Under the pieces are notes generated by a model. The model saw only the letters and a list, made by a program, of their open reading frames with translations, had not been told where the DNA came from and ran no database searches. A stretch of 64,000 nt of DNA, from contig NZ_FRDA01000001.1 in NCBI RefSeq assembly GCF_900143095.1, forward strand, positions 505,357 through 569,356, written 5' to 3'. Numbering within the stretch: the stretch's first letter is position 1; every line of letters starts with the position of its first letter. A program made the translations under genes and the position numbers. Shown here one piece after another: positions 47,779-55,611 of this stretch. Source of the DNA: Pseudomonas asturiensis. Lineage in GTDB: Bacteria > Pseudomonadota > Gammaproteobacteria > Pseudomonadales > Pseudomonadaceae.

Positions 47779-50658
47779 ATGAGCGCCACGCAAGTCATGG
47801 GCGTGCAACGCGGCTACAAAGGTCACTGGACGATCACCGCACGCAATGGTGTACGCCTGGAAATACGCTGGACGGTGTCTGAGGACGGCAAGTCCGTCGA
47901 GGGCGAAATACGCGACGCCGGCACTCAGGAAAACCATCCGTTCAAGCTTGGCCTTGTATACCCCATGGTCCTTGAGATAACCCAGCAACTGGGCTCGATC
48001 GAGGTAACGTTGACGCTGACCCCGGACAGTCGTCATCTGTCTTTGGTGTGCAATGTGCCGCTGTCGATCAACAAGTTTTTCAACGCCCCGATTGGCGAAT
48101 GGTCGCTGACACCCAAGCCAGACGATGAGCCTGGCGATAACACGGTGCCGTCCATTGATGAGCCCCATGAGGCCATGGACCTTGCGCCCTTCATCTGGCT
48201 GCATCCGTTAACGCCACAGGAGACGCTGGATACCCGTCTGCGCTTCGTACGCCTGGATAGCCCGCAGAGCCTGCCGCTTTACGTGACGCTCAGTCAGTGC
48301 AGCGGTGCAGATGCCGCCGCTGCCAAACAGGCTGCCGCCAAAACATTTAGCGGATTTGTCAGCGATATCACGACACTGCCCGCGCCAATCTGTGATTTCC
48401 CGACGCTGCGTACACAGTTCCTCACGACCTTGCCAGGTCCGCAGACGCTGGCTGCGATCACCCAACAGGCACAAACCCTGTTGGGCGAGTCGGTGGACTC
48501 GTTGCTGGGCAGTACCGAGTGGGCCACCAGCCAGGCATCGGTGTGGCAAAGTCTTTTCGTGCTGGTCCTGACCGGCACGCCTGACCGTTCTGCGCTGGCC
48601 ACGCAACTGGCCGATATTCTGAGGGTCGGGCATTTTCTCGGGCTGCTGCAACAAAACCTGCCTGCCCTTGAGGCACCGCAGGCGCGCCGCAGCGCGCTGA
48701 GTGCCAACCCTGCGCTACCTGATGCTGTTGCCACCAGCACGTTGAATGCGACGGCCAACCCTGTGCCGGCCAATTCTGCGCCAGCCAACCTTGCGCCCGC
48801 CAGTGCTGCAGACAATGCAACAGCAACGGCGACGCCGGTAACGCCTCCCTCTGATAAATGGCAGATTCTAGGGCCTGGCACGCTCAAACGTGCCCGTCAG
48901 CACCTGATCGGCTATCAACCGGGTGAGCTGGCTGAAGTGGTCAACGTTATGCCTCACGAGCGACAGGAGCGTCAGGAACACTTGCAGACCCGTCGTGAAG
49001 ACTATGACAGTGAGGACAATGAGCACCGCGGGGAAACCGATGATCTGCGCCAGACCTCCGCCAGCAGCGAGCTCACGGATGCGCTTCAGGAAGTCATGGC
49101 GGCCGATGGCCTGGTGCGCAATCTCAACAACGTCAAACCGACCTACGAAAACCTTAATGAAATACTGTCCGGTGCCTGGGCGGGTAGCAGCGGCGGGGCG
49201 TCCTGGTCCGGTGACGATACCTCGCGGCAAGTACAGCAACTGACTGAAAAGGCCGCTCGACACATGGGCGATCGCATTACGCGCCAACGCGGCAGGGTCT
49301 GGCAGGAATTGTGCGAACGCCGGCAAAGCAACCTGATCGACAATGCTGGCGACAAGCGATTGGTCGGCATTTATCACTGGGTCGACAAGCTGATGAAGGT
49401 TCATCTGGCCGATGCAGGACGGCGTCTGGTGCTGGGGTTTGTGATCAACCAGCCTGCCAGGCCCTGGGTTCAGAGCATCACGGCGCAGGACGACATTCCA
49501 CTGAATAAGCCGTATGCCATTCCGGCTTTTTCCGAACCCCACGGTCTGGGCTATTACCGGATCAAACCGGAAAACTATCAGGCGCTCTGCGCGATGTATG
49601 GCATCAACGACGCTGAACCTCCGCCGCTGGAAACGATACGAGTCGTGGCAACGGTCAGTGGTGTGGTGCTCGGCGATGTCTCGATGCTGCGCATTCCCGA
49701 TGGCTACGCCGCAGCCTCTGGCCTGGTCACTATGGCGCTGGCAGACACTCAGTACAACCTGGTGTGTTCAGTCGCAGGCGAGGACGTCAAACCTGGCGTA
49801 CCGCCCACCCCGACAGCACCGGCAGCCATGACTGTGGTGGTGCCCGATGCCAGTGCTGCGACGGCAGTCGGCAACGTCACCATCACGCCTCCCGCACGCA
49901 CGACAGCCCTGGTCAGTACTGTGCCATTGGCAAACATCGCCGGTAAGACCGGACCCATTCCGCTGACCGTGATGTCATCGGCGCCGCTGATGAGCGTGAC
50001 GGTCGATATCACCTGCAGTCGGCCAGCGTTAACGGGCAAGGATAAAGACCCGATGATGACGGCCTGGCAAATACGCACCTTTTACCGGTTGCTCGCCGCC
50101 TGGCAGGCGGCCATGCAGCGCTATCAGGACGAGTTCGACAAACGCATGAAAGTGGCATGCGCAGAACGCACCGCCGAGATCCAGCGGGATGTCCTGGCTC
50201 AAGCGTGCCTGAATCTGATGGCAACGCCTGCGAACAGCGCTCAGGCGCTTGAGTCGCAGTTCAGCTGGGCTGACATGAGCTGGTACTACGACACACAGCC
50301 CTTCGTGAAAACCACCGCGCAGCCCAAAAAGATGGCCGCAGCGTCGACCGCCTCGGTGACGGAACGGCTGTTTCTGCGCTTTTTGAAAGCATCGAGCGCC
50401 CACGTGCTGCTGCCCGTGAACCGAGGTTGTGAAACCGGGTTGCTGTTCGAATGGCAGTTCCCGGCGCGCTGGATCGGTGATCCCTCGAGTACGCCGGTGA
50501 CCGAAAGCACCCTGACCTTGCTGGAGGAAGTGCTCGGCGCTGACTCGTTGCCGCCCGAGCAGCAGCCCAAGCCACGGCACTGGACGGTCCGTTTGCCGAC
50601 TTCAATGCTCTACCTGCAGCAGGGCACAGAGCTTGCGGGGCTTGTCATGCCGAATTGA
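47779..50658 (+). CDS. Unknown large protein, 959 residues
   Basis: No family is recognised. The ATG at 47779 has GGGAG 9 bases upstream; an upstream in-frame ATG at 47683 would place coding sequence across a strong hairpin and is rejected. Residues 1-115 are beta-rich. Residues about 315-360 form an Ala/Asn/Pro/Thr low-complexity linker. A motif GYQPGELAEVVNVMPHERQERQ (near 375-396) leads into a very charged helix (to about 425). About 430-560 is helical, about 640-790 is beta-rich with Ala/Pro/Thr spacers, and about 800-860 is a helical segment rich in Arg, Lys and Glu. The C-terminus is again mixed. There is no signal peptide or membrane helix. Size and mosaic build suggest a structural or secreted multi-domain protein. 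It sits between the protease operon and the endolysin. Confidence 0.78.
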   Translation: MSATQVMGVQRGYKGHWTITARNGVRLEIRWTVSEDGKSVEGEIRDAGTQENHPFKLGLVYPMVLEITQQLGSIEVTLTLTPDSRHLSLVCNVPLSINKFFNAPIGEWSLTPKPDDEPGDNTVPSIDEPHEAMDLAPFIWLHPLTPQETLDTRLRFVRLDSPQSLPLYVTLSQCSGADAAAAKQAAAKTFSGFVSDITTLPAPICDFPTLRTQFLTTLPGPQTLAAITQQAQTLLGESVDSLLGSTEWATSQASVWQSLFVLVLTGTPDRSALATQLADILRVGHFLGLLQQNLPALEAPQARRSALSANPALPDAVATSTLNATANPVPANSAPANLAPASAADNATATATPVTPPSDKWQILGPGTLKRARQHLIGYQPGELAEVVNVMPHERQERQEHLQTRREDYDSEDNEHRGETDDLRQTSASSELTDALQEVMAADGLVRNLNNVKPTYENLNEILSGAWAGSSGGASWSGDDTSRQVQQLTEKAARHMGDRITRQRGRVWQELCERRQSNLIDNAGDKRLVGIYHWVDKLMKVHLADAGRRLVLGFVINQPARPWVQSITAQDDIPLNKPYAIPAFSEPHGLGYYRIKPENYQALCAMYGINDAEPPPLETIRVVATVSGVVLGDVSMLRIPDGYAAASGLVTMALADTQYNLVCSVAGEDVKPGVPPTPTAPAAMTVVVPDASAATAVGNVTITPPARTTALVSTVPLANIAGKTGPIPLTVMSSAPLMSVTVDITCSRPALTGKDKDPMMTAWQIRTFYRLLAAWQAAMQRYQDEFDKRMKVACAERTAEIQRDVLAQACLNLMATPANSAQALESQFSWADMSWYYDTQPFVKTTAQPKKMAAASTASVTERLFLRFLKASSAHVLLPVNRGCETGLLFEWQFPARWIGDPSSTPVTESTLTLLEEVLGADSLPPEQQPKPRHWTVRLPTSMLYLQQGTELAGLVMPN

Positions 50659-50719
50659 ACCGGACACCGCCGGGGAAGAACCGCAGGAAAACAGACACGG
50701 CATCGCCTTTAAACCAATA

Positions 50720-50735
50720 CCCGCCCGATGGCGGG
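50720..50735 (+). terminator. Small GC hairpin before the endolysin gene
   Basis: CCCGCC (50720-50725) pairs with GGCGGG (50730-50735) around a 4-base loop. It lies 31 bases before the endolysin ATG and has no T-run. It could mildly restrict endolysin expression. Confidence 0.3.
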
Positions 50736-50765
50736 CGCTATCAGCCTCAGTGTTCGGAGTTCATC

Positions 50766-51269
50766 ATGCCAGTCATCACAGCAGCCGAAGCAGGCGGTCA
50801 GAACGTGCTTGCATTTCTCGACATGCTTGCCTTCGCGGAAGGAACATCGACGAGCCCTCACACGTTCGACGATGGGTATGACGTAGTCGTAGGAGGTTTC
50901 AATAGCCCTAACACCTTTAATGACTACTCGGAGCATCCCGAACATCCTGACGTGTTGGTAACCGTCAACAGCCATGGCCTCAAATCCACGGCCGCGGGGC
51001 GCTATCAGTTGCTTTACCGTTACTGGTGTTATTACCGCAAGCACATGAAGCTTGAAGGTTTCGGTCCATTGAATCAGGACCGTGTGGCCATCCAGCAAAT
51101 CCGCGAACAACGAGCGTTTGCGTTTATTCAGTCGGGCCACCTTTCAGTGGCAATAGCCCGATGCTCCAACATTTGGGCGAGCTTGCCGGGCAATCACTAC
51201 GATCAGCATCAGGAATCCTTCAGCAGCCTGATCAGGGCTTATGAAAGTGCCGGCGGCACAAGGGTTTGA
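50766..51269 (+). CDS. Endolysin resembling phage lambda R (lytic transglycosylase)
   Basis: This is a 167-residue peptidoglycan-degrading enzyme. The sequence follows phage lambda endolysin R closely as I recall it. AFLDMLAFAEGT has the catalytic Glu at residue 25. GYDVVVGG, DYSEHP, LKSTAAGRYQLL and CSNIWASLPG also appear in the same order and spacing. Lambda R cleaves glycan strands as a transglycosylase. There is no signal peptide, so release would need a holin or another route, and none is nearby. The ATG at 50766 has CGGAG 6 bases upstream; the reading frame is open further upstream without a start site. It ends the unknown locus and is followed by a hairpin shared with the convergent MFS gene. 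Confidence 0.88.
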   Translation: MPVITAAEAGGQNVLAFLDMLAFAEGTSTSPHTFDDGYDVVVGGFNSPNTFNDYSEHPEHPDVLVTVNSHGLKSTAAGRYQLLYRYWCYYRKHMKLEGFGPLNQDRVAIQQIREQRAFAFIQSGHLSVAIARCSNIWASLPGNHYDQHQESFSSLIRAYESAGGTRV

Positions 51270-51348
51270 TCGCGTCATGCAGCCATTCCAAAACGGCTAT
51301 CTGGACATGACCTGAGAGTGATTTATCGGTCATTACCACTTGCTGATG

Positions 51349-51378
51349 GGCGGGTGCGTCCTGGTTCGCGCACCCGCC
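51349..51378. terminator. Hairpin between endolysin and convergent MFS gene
   Basis: GGCGGGTGCG (51349-51358) pairs perfectly with CGCACCCGCC (51369-51378) around a 10-base loop. It lies immediately past the stop of the minus-strand transporter and 80 bases past the endolysin. No T-run is seen on either strand. Confidence 0.5.
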
Positions 51379-51383
51379 GAGAA

Positions 51384-52595
51384 TTATGACGGCAGGTCAG
51401 ACACGCACTGGGCGCGCCCTGAAACCGCATCGTCACGTTTTACCCGTTTCATCGCCGGTACCAGACTCAACAACCCCACCAGCGCCATCGCCGCGCCAAC
51501 CCACAGGGGCGAACGCAACCCATACCCGCCATCAATCACAGCACCGCCGGCCCAGCTGCCAAACGCCAGGCCAGCCGTGATGACCGAGGTATGCAGAATG
51601 TTGACCATTGCCGCAGGCTCCGCGGCCTTCATTACCCGCGCAACCATTGCCGGGTTCAAGGCAACGCCCGTCAGTCCCAGTGCAAAGAAACAGCCCAGGT
51701 TCAGCCACGTATGGTCACCGGCCAACGCAAAGCCGCCCAGTACGAGCACCATCAGCGCCAGTCCCCAGGCGAGGACCGGGAAGGTGTGACGATCCGCGAA
51801 ACGGCCGACGATCATGTTGCCCATCAGATTGGCAACGCCGTAGACAGCGAGCACCGGGGCAACCAGACTCGGCGCAATGCCTACTTCATGGATCAGGATC
51901 GGTGTGCAATAGCTGAACGCTGCGAAAGTGCCGCCGATGATCAGGCCGCTGGTGACATAGGCGCCCCACAGCGTGGGATTTTTCAAGCCTGCCCATTGCT
52001 GACTCAATGGAGGTTCACCGCCTTTTTGAATGGCAGGCAAGCGTCTTGTCGCCAGAACCGTACACAGCAATGCGAGCGCAACCACCGCCCAAGAGCTGGC
52101 ACGCCAGCCGACATGCTGCTCCACCCAGGTGGTCATCGGCACGCCGACCACAGGAGAGAGCATCAGCCCGGCCAGCACCACAGACACCGCGCGCCCACGC
52201 CCTTCGGGCGCCACCAGCCCGGCGCAGATGGTCATGCACAAGCCGATACACACGGCACTGGAAATGCCCATGATGATGCGCGCAACCGCCAGCACCGGAT
52301 AACTGGGGGCTGCCGCAGCAACGGCTCCCGCGACCACGTAACAGGTCAGCAGCCAGACCAGCGCGCGCTTGTTGCTGATACCTCTGGACAGCAATAACAC
52401 CGTGACGGGGGGACCGCCCAGCGCCATGCCCAGCGCGTAGTAAGCAATCAGATTGCCAACCTGCGCCAGGCTGACGGAAAACGCCTCGGCCAGCGCTGGC
52501 ATCATTCCGGCAACCATGAACTCGGCAGTGACCAGAGAAAATATCGTCAGACCCAGCAGGTAGACGGTTGGAGGCAGTTTGGAGCGGGTAGTCAT
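51384..52595 (-). CDS. MFS transporter, DHA1 efflux type
   Basis: This 403-residue major facilitator has about 12 membrane helices. It opens with LLGLTIFSLVTAEFMVAGMMPALAEAF, the N-terminal signature of the DHA1 drug-efflux group. It has the loop-2-3 segment SRGISNKRALVWLL and a central polar loop (about 190-205). The ATG at 52593-52595 is preferred, with a weak GAGA 7 bases upstream; a longer frame to 52682 adds a polar tail not typical of the family. Transport direction is probably outward, but the substrate is unknown. A divergent APS kinase gene lies 198 bases away. Confidence 0.85.
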   Translation of the reverse strand: MTTRSKLPPTVYLLGLTIFSLVTAEFMVAGMMPALAEAFSVSLAQVGNLIAYYALGMALGGPPVTVLLLSRGISNKRALVWLLTCYVVAGAVAAAAPSYPVLAVARIIMGISSAVCIGLCMTICAGLVAPEGRGRAVSVVLAGLMLSPVVGVPMTTWVEQHVGWRASSWAVVALALLCTVLATRRLPAIQKGGEPPLSQQWAGLKNPTLWGAYVTSGLIIGGTFAAFSYCTPILIHEVGIAPSLVAPVLAVYGVANLMGNMIVGRFADRHTFPVLAWGLALMVLVLGGFALAGDHTWLNLGCFFALGLTGVALNPAMVARVMKAAEPAAMVNILHTSVITAGLAFGSWAGGAVIDGGYGLRSPLWVGAAMALVGLLSLVPAMKRVKRDDAVSGRAQCVSDLPS

Positions 52596-52793
52596 CAGTG
52601 TCTCGGGCCGGGGAAAAGGGCCGGTCACGTTAGGGAATGTTGACCTGATGGTCAAATCAACCTCAGGCATATTGTTATTCACCCGGCATCATACTGGCGC
52701 CAGGGTGCAGCCCGCCGCGTGATCCGATCGCGTCAGCGCGGCTGATATTCGCAACGTCTTGACGTATTCTTCGAACGCAATTGACCAAACAGG

Positions 52794-53393
52794 ATGTCTG
52801 GACAGATGACCGCCGATGCAACCGATCACGTCACCCGGTGTACCCCATCACATGTTTTCTGGCTTACCGGATTGCCGGCAGCGGGCAAGACGACCCTGGC
52901 CCGTGCGCTGGAACAGCGCCTGAAGCTGGCCGGGCAGGGCGCGGTGGTACTCGACGGCGATGAGCTGCGGCGTGGCTTGTGTGCCGACCTGGGAATGGAT
53001 GATCAAGGGCGTCGGGAGAATATTCGTCGCGCCGGGGAAGTGGCTGCGCTTTTACAGCGTGCAGGGCTGCACGTGATCTGCGCCTTTGTCTCACCCTTCG
53101 CGGAGGATCGCCAGCGAGTGAGAGGCCTGTTTGCCGAGGGTCTGTTTACTGAAGTCCATGTGTCGACGTCCCTGAAGGAATGTATGCGTCGTGACCCTAA
53201 AGGGCTGTACGGACGCGCCCGGCGGGGTGAACTGCATAACCTCACAGGCTGGGACGCCCCGTTCGAAGTGCCACAACAGGCCGAATTCAGCTACGACAGT
53301 GAACATGCCGACAGCGAATGGATTCTCGACGCACTGCTCAAGCGAGCGATGGGACTGTCATCCGGCATGCTGCCAGGCGTGCCCGTTGACTAA
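52794..53393 (+). CDS. cysC: Stand-alone adenylylsulfate (APS) kinase
   Basis: This 199-residue cytosolic kinase makes PAPS from APS and ATP. The P-loop GLPAAGKTT lies near residue 26, the LDGDELRRGL block near 53, RRENIRRAGEVA near 72, and the conserved CMRRDPKGLY near 130. Family length is about 200. In many pseudomonads APS kinase is fused to the ATP sulfurylase large subunit (CysNC), so a separate copy is notable. PAPS for sulfation or a specialised pathway is possible. The start at 52794 has a poorly spaced site; an ATG four codons in is an alternative. Its last 4 bases overlap the convergent LysR gene. Confidence 0.9.
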   Translation: MSGQMTADATDHVTRCTPSHVFWLTGLPAAGKTTLARALEQRLKLAGQGAVVLDGDELRRGLCADLGMDDQGRRENIRRAGEVAALLQRAGLHVICAFVSPFAEDRQRVRGLFAEGLFTEVHVSTSLKECMRRDPKGLYGRARRGELHNLTGWDAPFEVPQQAEFSYDSEHADSEWILDALLKRAMGLSSGMLPGVPVD

Positions 53394-54280
53394 CCGTCAA
53401 ACCAGCCCTTCAACCGATCCCGAAAGCTCTGAATCAACGGCTCTCTCGCTCGTCCACGTCGCAAGGCCAGCGAGAACGGCGCCTGATGCCCGAACGTCGT
53501 GGGCAACAAGACCTTCAGCCGCTTCTGATCCACCCAGAATTGCGCATAGTGTTCCGGCAGATAGCCGATGTAGGCACCGGACAGCACCAGAATCAGTTGC
53601 GCCTCCATGGACTCCACGGTTGCGGCGCTGTCCTTGAAGCCATGGCGGGCCAGCTCGGCCTGACTCCAGTAGCCGCGGCCGACCATGCGCTGTTGGGTGA
53701 TGACTTCCGCCGGGATACGGCGCTGCTCGAACAGCTCGTGCCGGTCACTGCAGTACAGCCAGTGTTGCTCGCGATAGAGCGCTTGATACATCAAACCATT
53801 CATGCGGATCGAGAAAGAGCCGATCGCCAGATCCACGCGGTTCTCCAGGACGCCCAGTTGCAGTTGCGCGGGGCTGAGTACTGAAAGGTGCAAGTGCACC
53901 GCAGGATGCTCCTTGCTGTAGGCACCGATGACATCGGCCAACGGCAAGGCCGGGTCGCTGACGGTCGAGTCGAGTACGCCCAGGTTCAGGGTGCCGCGCA
54001 GTTCGCCCTTGAGCGCGGCGCTGTAGCGTTCGAAGCCTTCCAGCTCCGCCAGCAATCGCAAGGTTTCCTGGTGAAAGAGTTCGCCTTTGCTGGTCAGGTT
54101 GAATCCGCCACGGCCGCGATGACACAGCACCAGACCCAGGTGGGTTTCGAGCTGACTCATGTAAGTGCTGATCGCCGAAGTGGAAAGATTGAGCTCCTGT
54201 TGCGCTGCCGCAAAGCCCTGGTGGCGTACCACGCAGGCGAAGATGCGCAGCAGCTTGAGGTCGGGCAGGGCAGAAGACAT
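53390..54280 (-). CDS. gbuR: LysR-type regulator, GbuR-like
   Basis: This 296-residue LysR regulator has an N-terminal winged helix (about 5-65: LLRIFACVVRHQGFAAAQQELNL, AISTYMSQLETHLG) and a C-terminal periplasmic-binding-like effector domain. The ATG is at 54278-54280; a frame that stays open further upstream crosses the promoter region and is rejected. It is divergent from the guanidinobutyrase gene, the arrangement of gbuR-gbuA in P. aeruginosa. There GbuR activates gbuA in response to 4-guanidinobutyrate. The same role is likely here and may extend to the downstream genes. The symbol rests on position and family. Confidence 0.85.
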   Translation of the reverse strand: MSSALPDLKLLRIFACVVRHQGFAAAQQELNLSTSAISTYMSQLETHLGLVLCHRGRGGFNLTSKGELFHQETLRLLAELEGFERYSAALKGELRGTLNLGVLDSTVSDPALPLADVIGAYSKEHPAVHLHLSVLSPAQLQLGVLENRVDLAIGSFSIRMNGLMYQALYREQHWLYCSDRHELFEQRRIPAEVITQQRMVGRGYWSQAELARHGFKDSAATVESMEAQLILVLSGAYIGYLPEHYAQFWVDQKRLKVLLPTTFGHQAPFSLALRRGRAREPLIQSFRDRLKGWFDG

Positions 54281-54512
54281 AGGTGCTCCAGAGGTTGAGT
54301 CTGCTGGCAGTCTATTGAAGGCGGCTGCGCTGGCAAGTGTTGTGTTGGCGAAGGTTGGGCCTGCCGCGCCGCAAAAGAAGGCTGCGCGCGGGTCGATTGT
54401 GTCGGGCGATAGTTTAGAAATCTCTGAACCAAGTATTTGCTGGCAGCGATTCTTCTGTCCACTGGCCCTCACCAGAATGGCCTCACATTTATCGAACGAC
54501 GTGAGGCCACTT
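54281..54512. promoter_or_regulatory. Divergent promoter region, gbuR / gbuA
   Basis: This 232-base gap holds no credible gene. LysR proteins usually bind a T-N11-A motif in such a gap. I could not pick one site over others by eye. The downstream start (GTG 54513) has GAGG 6 bases upstream. Confidence 0.4.
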
Positions 54513-55472
54513 GTGGACCAGACTTTCCACCAGCCCCTGGGCGGCAATGAGATGCCCCGTTTTGGCGGTATCGCCACCATGCTGCGCCTGCCCCATGTGC
54601 AAAACCCTGAAGAACTGGATCGTCTGGACGCCGCTTTCGTGGGTATTCCGCTGGATGTCGGCACCTCGCTGCGCCCCGGCACCCGCTTCGGGCCGCGAGG
54701 CATCCGTGCCGAATCGGTGATGATTCGTCCTTACAACATGGCCACCGGGGCCGCGCCGTTCGATTCGCTGAACGTGGCTGACATCGGCGATGTGGCGATC
54801 AACACCTTCAACCTGCTCGATTCGGTGCGCATCATCGAAGAGGCGTACGACCGGATTCTGGGCCACGGCATCATCCCGCTGACGCTGGGGGGTGACCACA
54901 CCCTGACCCTGCCGATTCTGCGCGCCATTCATAAGAAACACGGCAAGGTCGGGCTGGTGCACATTGATGCCCATGCCGACGTCAACGACCACATGTTCGG
55001 CGAGAAGATCGCCCACGGCACGACATTCCGCCGCGCTCAGGAAGAAGGCTTGCTGGACAGCGAGCGCGTGGTGCAGATCGGCCTGCGCGCACAGGGTTAC
55101 ACCGCGGAAGATTTCAACTGGAGCCGCAAGCAGGGTTTCCGCGTGGTGCAGGCCGAGGAGTGCTGGCATCAGTCGTTGGCGCCGCTGATGGCTGAGGTGC
55201 GCGAGAAAGTCGGCGGTGGCCCGGTGTATCTGTCGTTCGACATCGACGGTATCGATCCTGCCTGGGCGCCGGGCACAGGCACGCCGGAAGTGGGGGGGCT
55301 GACGACCATTCAGGCGCTGGAGATCATTCGCGGCTGCCACGGCCTGGACCTGATTGGCTGCGACCTGGTGGAAGTGTCGCCGCCGTACGACACCACCGGC
55401 AATACCTCGCTGCTGGGCGCCAACCTGCTTTATGAAATGCTGTGCGTGCTGCCGGGCGTGGTTCGCCGTTGA
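54513..55472 (+). CDS. gbuA: Guanidinobutyrase (agmatinase/arginase family)
   Basis: This 319-residue ureohydrolase has the same length as P. aeruginosa GbuA and a very similar N-terminus (HQPLGGNEMPRFGG). It would hydrolyse 4-guanidinobutyrate to 4-aminobutyrate and urea. Binuclear manganese ligands are visible: His in LGGDHTL (near 128), the DAHAD motif (near 152) and DIDGIDPAWAPGTGTPE (near 244). The start is the GTG at 54513 with GAGG 6 bases before it; frames beginning earlier run through the promoter gap. It is the first gene of a long plus-strand cluster for guanidino compounds. Agmatinase or guanidinopropionase activity cannot be excluded by motifs alone, but neighbours favour guanidinobutyrate. 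Confidence 0.9.
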   Translation: MDQTFHQPLGGNEMPRFGGIATMLRLPHVQNPEELDRLDAAFVGIPLDVGTSLRPGTRFGPRGIRAESVMIRPYNMATGAAPFDSLNVADIGDVAINTFNLLDSVRIIEEAYDRILGHGIIPLTLGGDHTLTLPILRAIHKKHGKVGLVHIDAHADVNDHMFGEKIAHGTTFRRAQEEGLLDSERVVQIGLRAQGYTAEDFNWSRKQGFRVVQAEECWHQSLAPLMAEVREKVGGGPVYLSFDIDGIDPAWAPGTGTPEVGGLTTIQALEIIRGCHGLDLIGCDLVEVSPPYDTTGNTSLLGANLLYEMLCVLPGVVRR

Positions 55473-55611
55473 GCCTTTGGGCATGAACACCGATCAGGTG
55501 TGGCAGAAGAATAATCAGATCGACCCTCCGCCCGGGGTTAACGGGCGGCCATAAAGGGTTAGCGTGCCTGCGCTGGCCTTACAACAACCGTGACAGGTGC
55601 TGGAGCGACAC

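Noticed and set aside
41341..51269. Prophage or R-type tailocin
   Set aside because: Only a collar-domain protein and an endolysin are phage-like. There is no sheath, tube, baseplate, tape-measure, terminase, capsid, integrase or holin gene.
54165..54512. Upstream extension of guanidinobutyrase
   Set aside because: It crosses the divergent promoter and part of the LysR gene. The GTG at 54513 gives the 319-residue family length.
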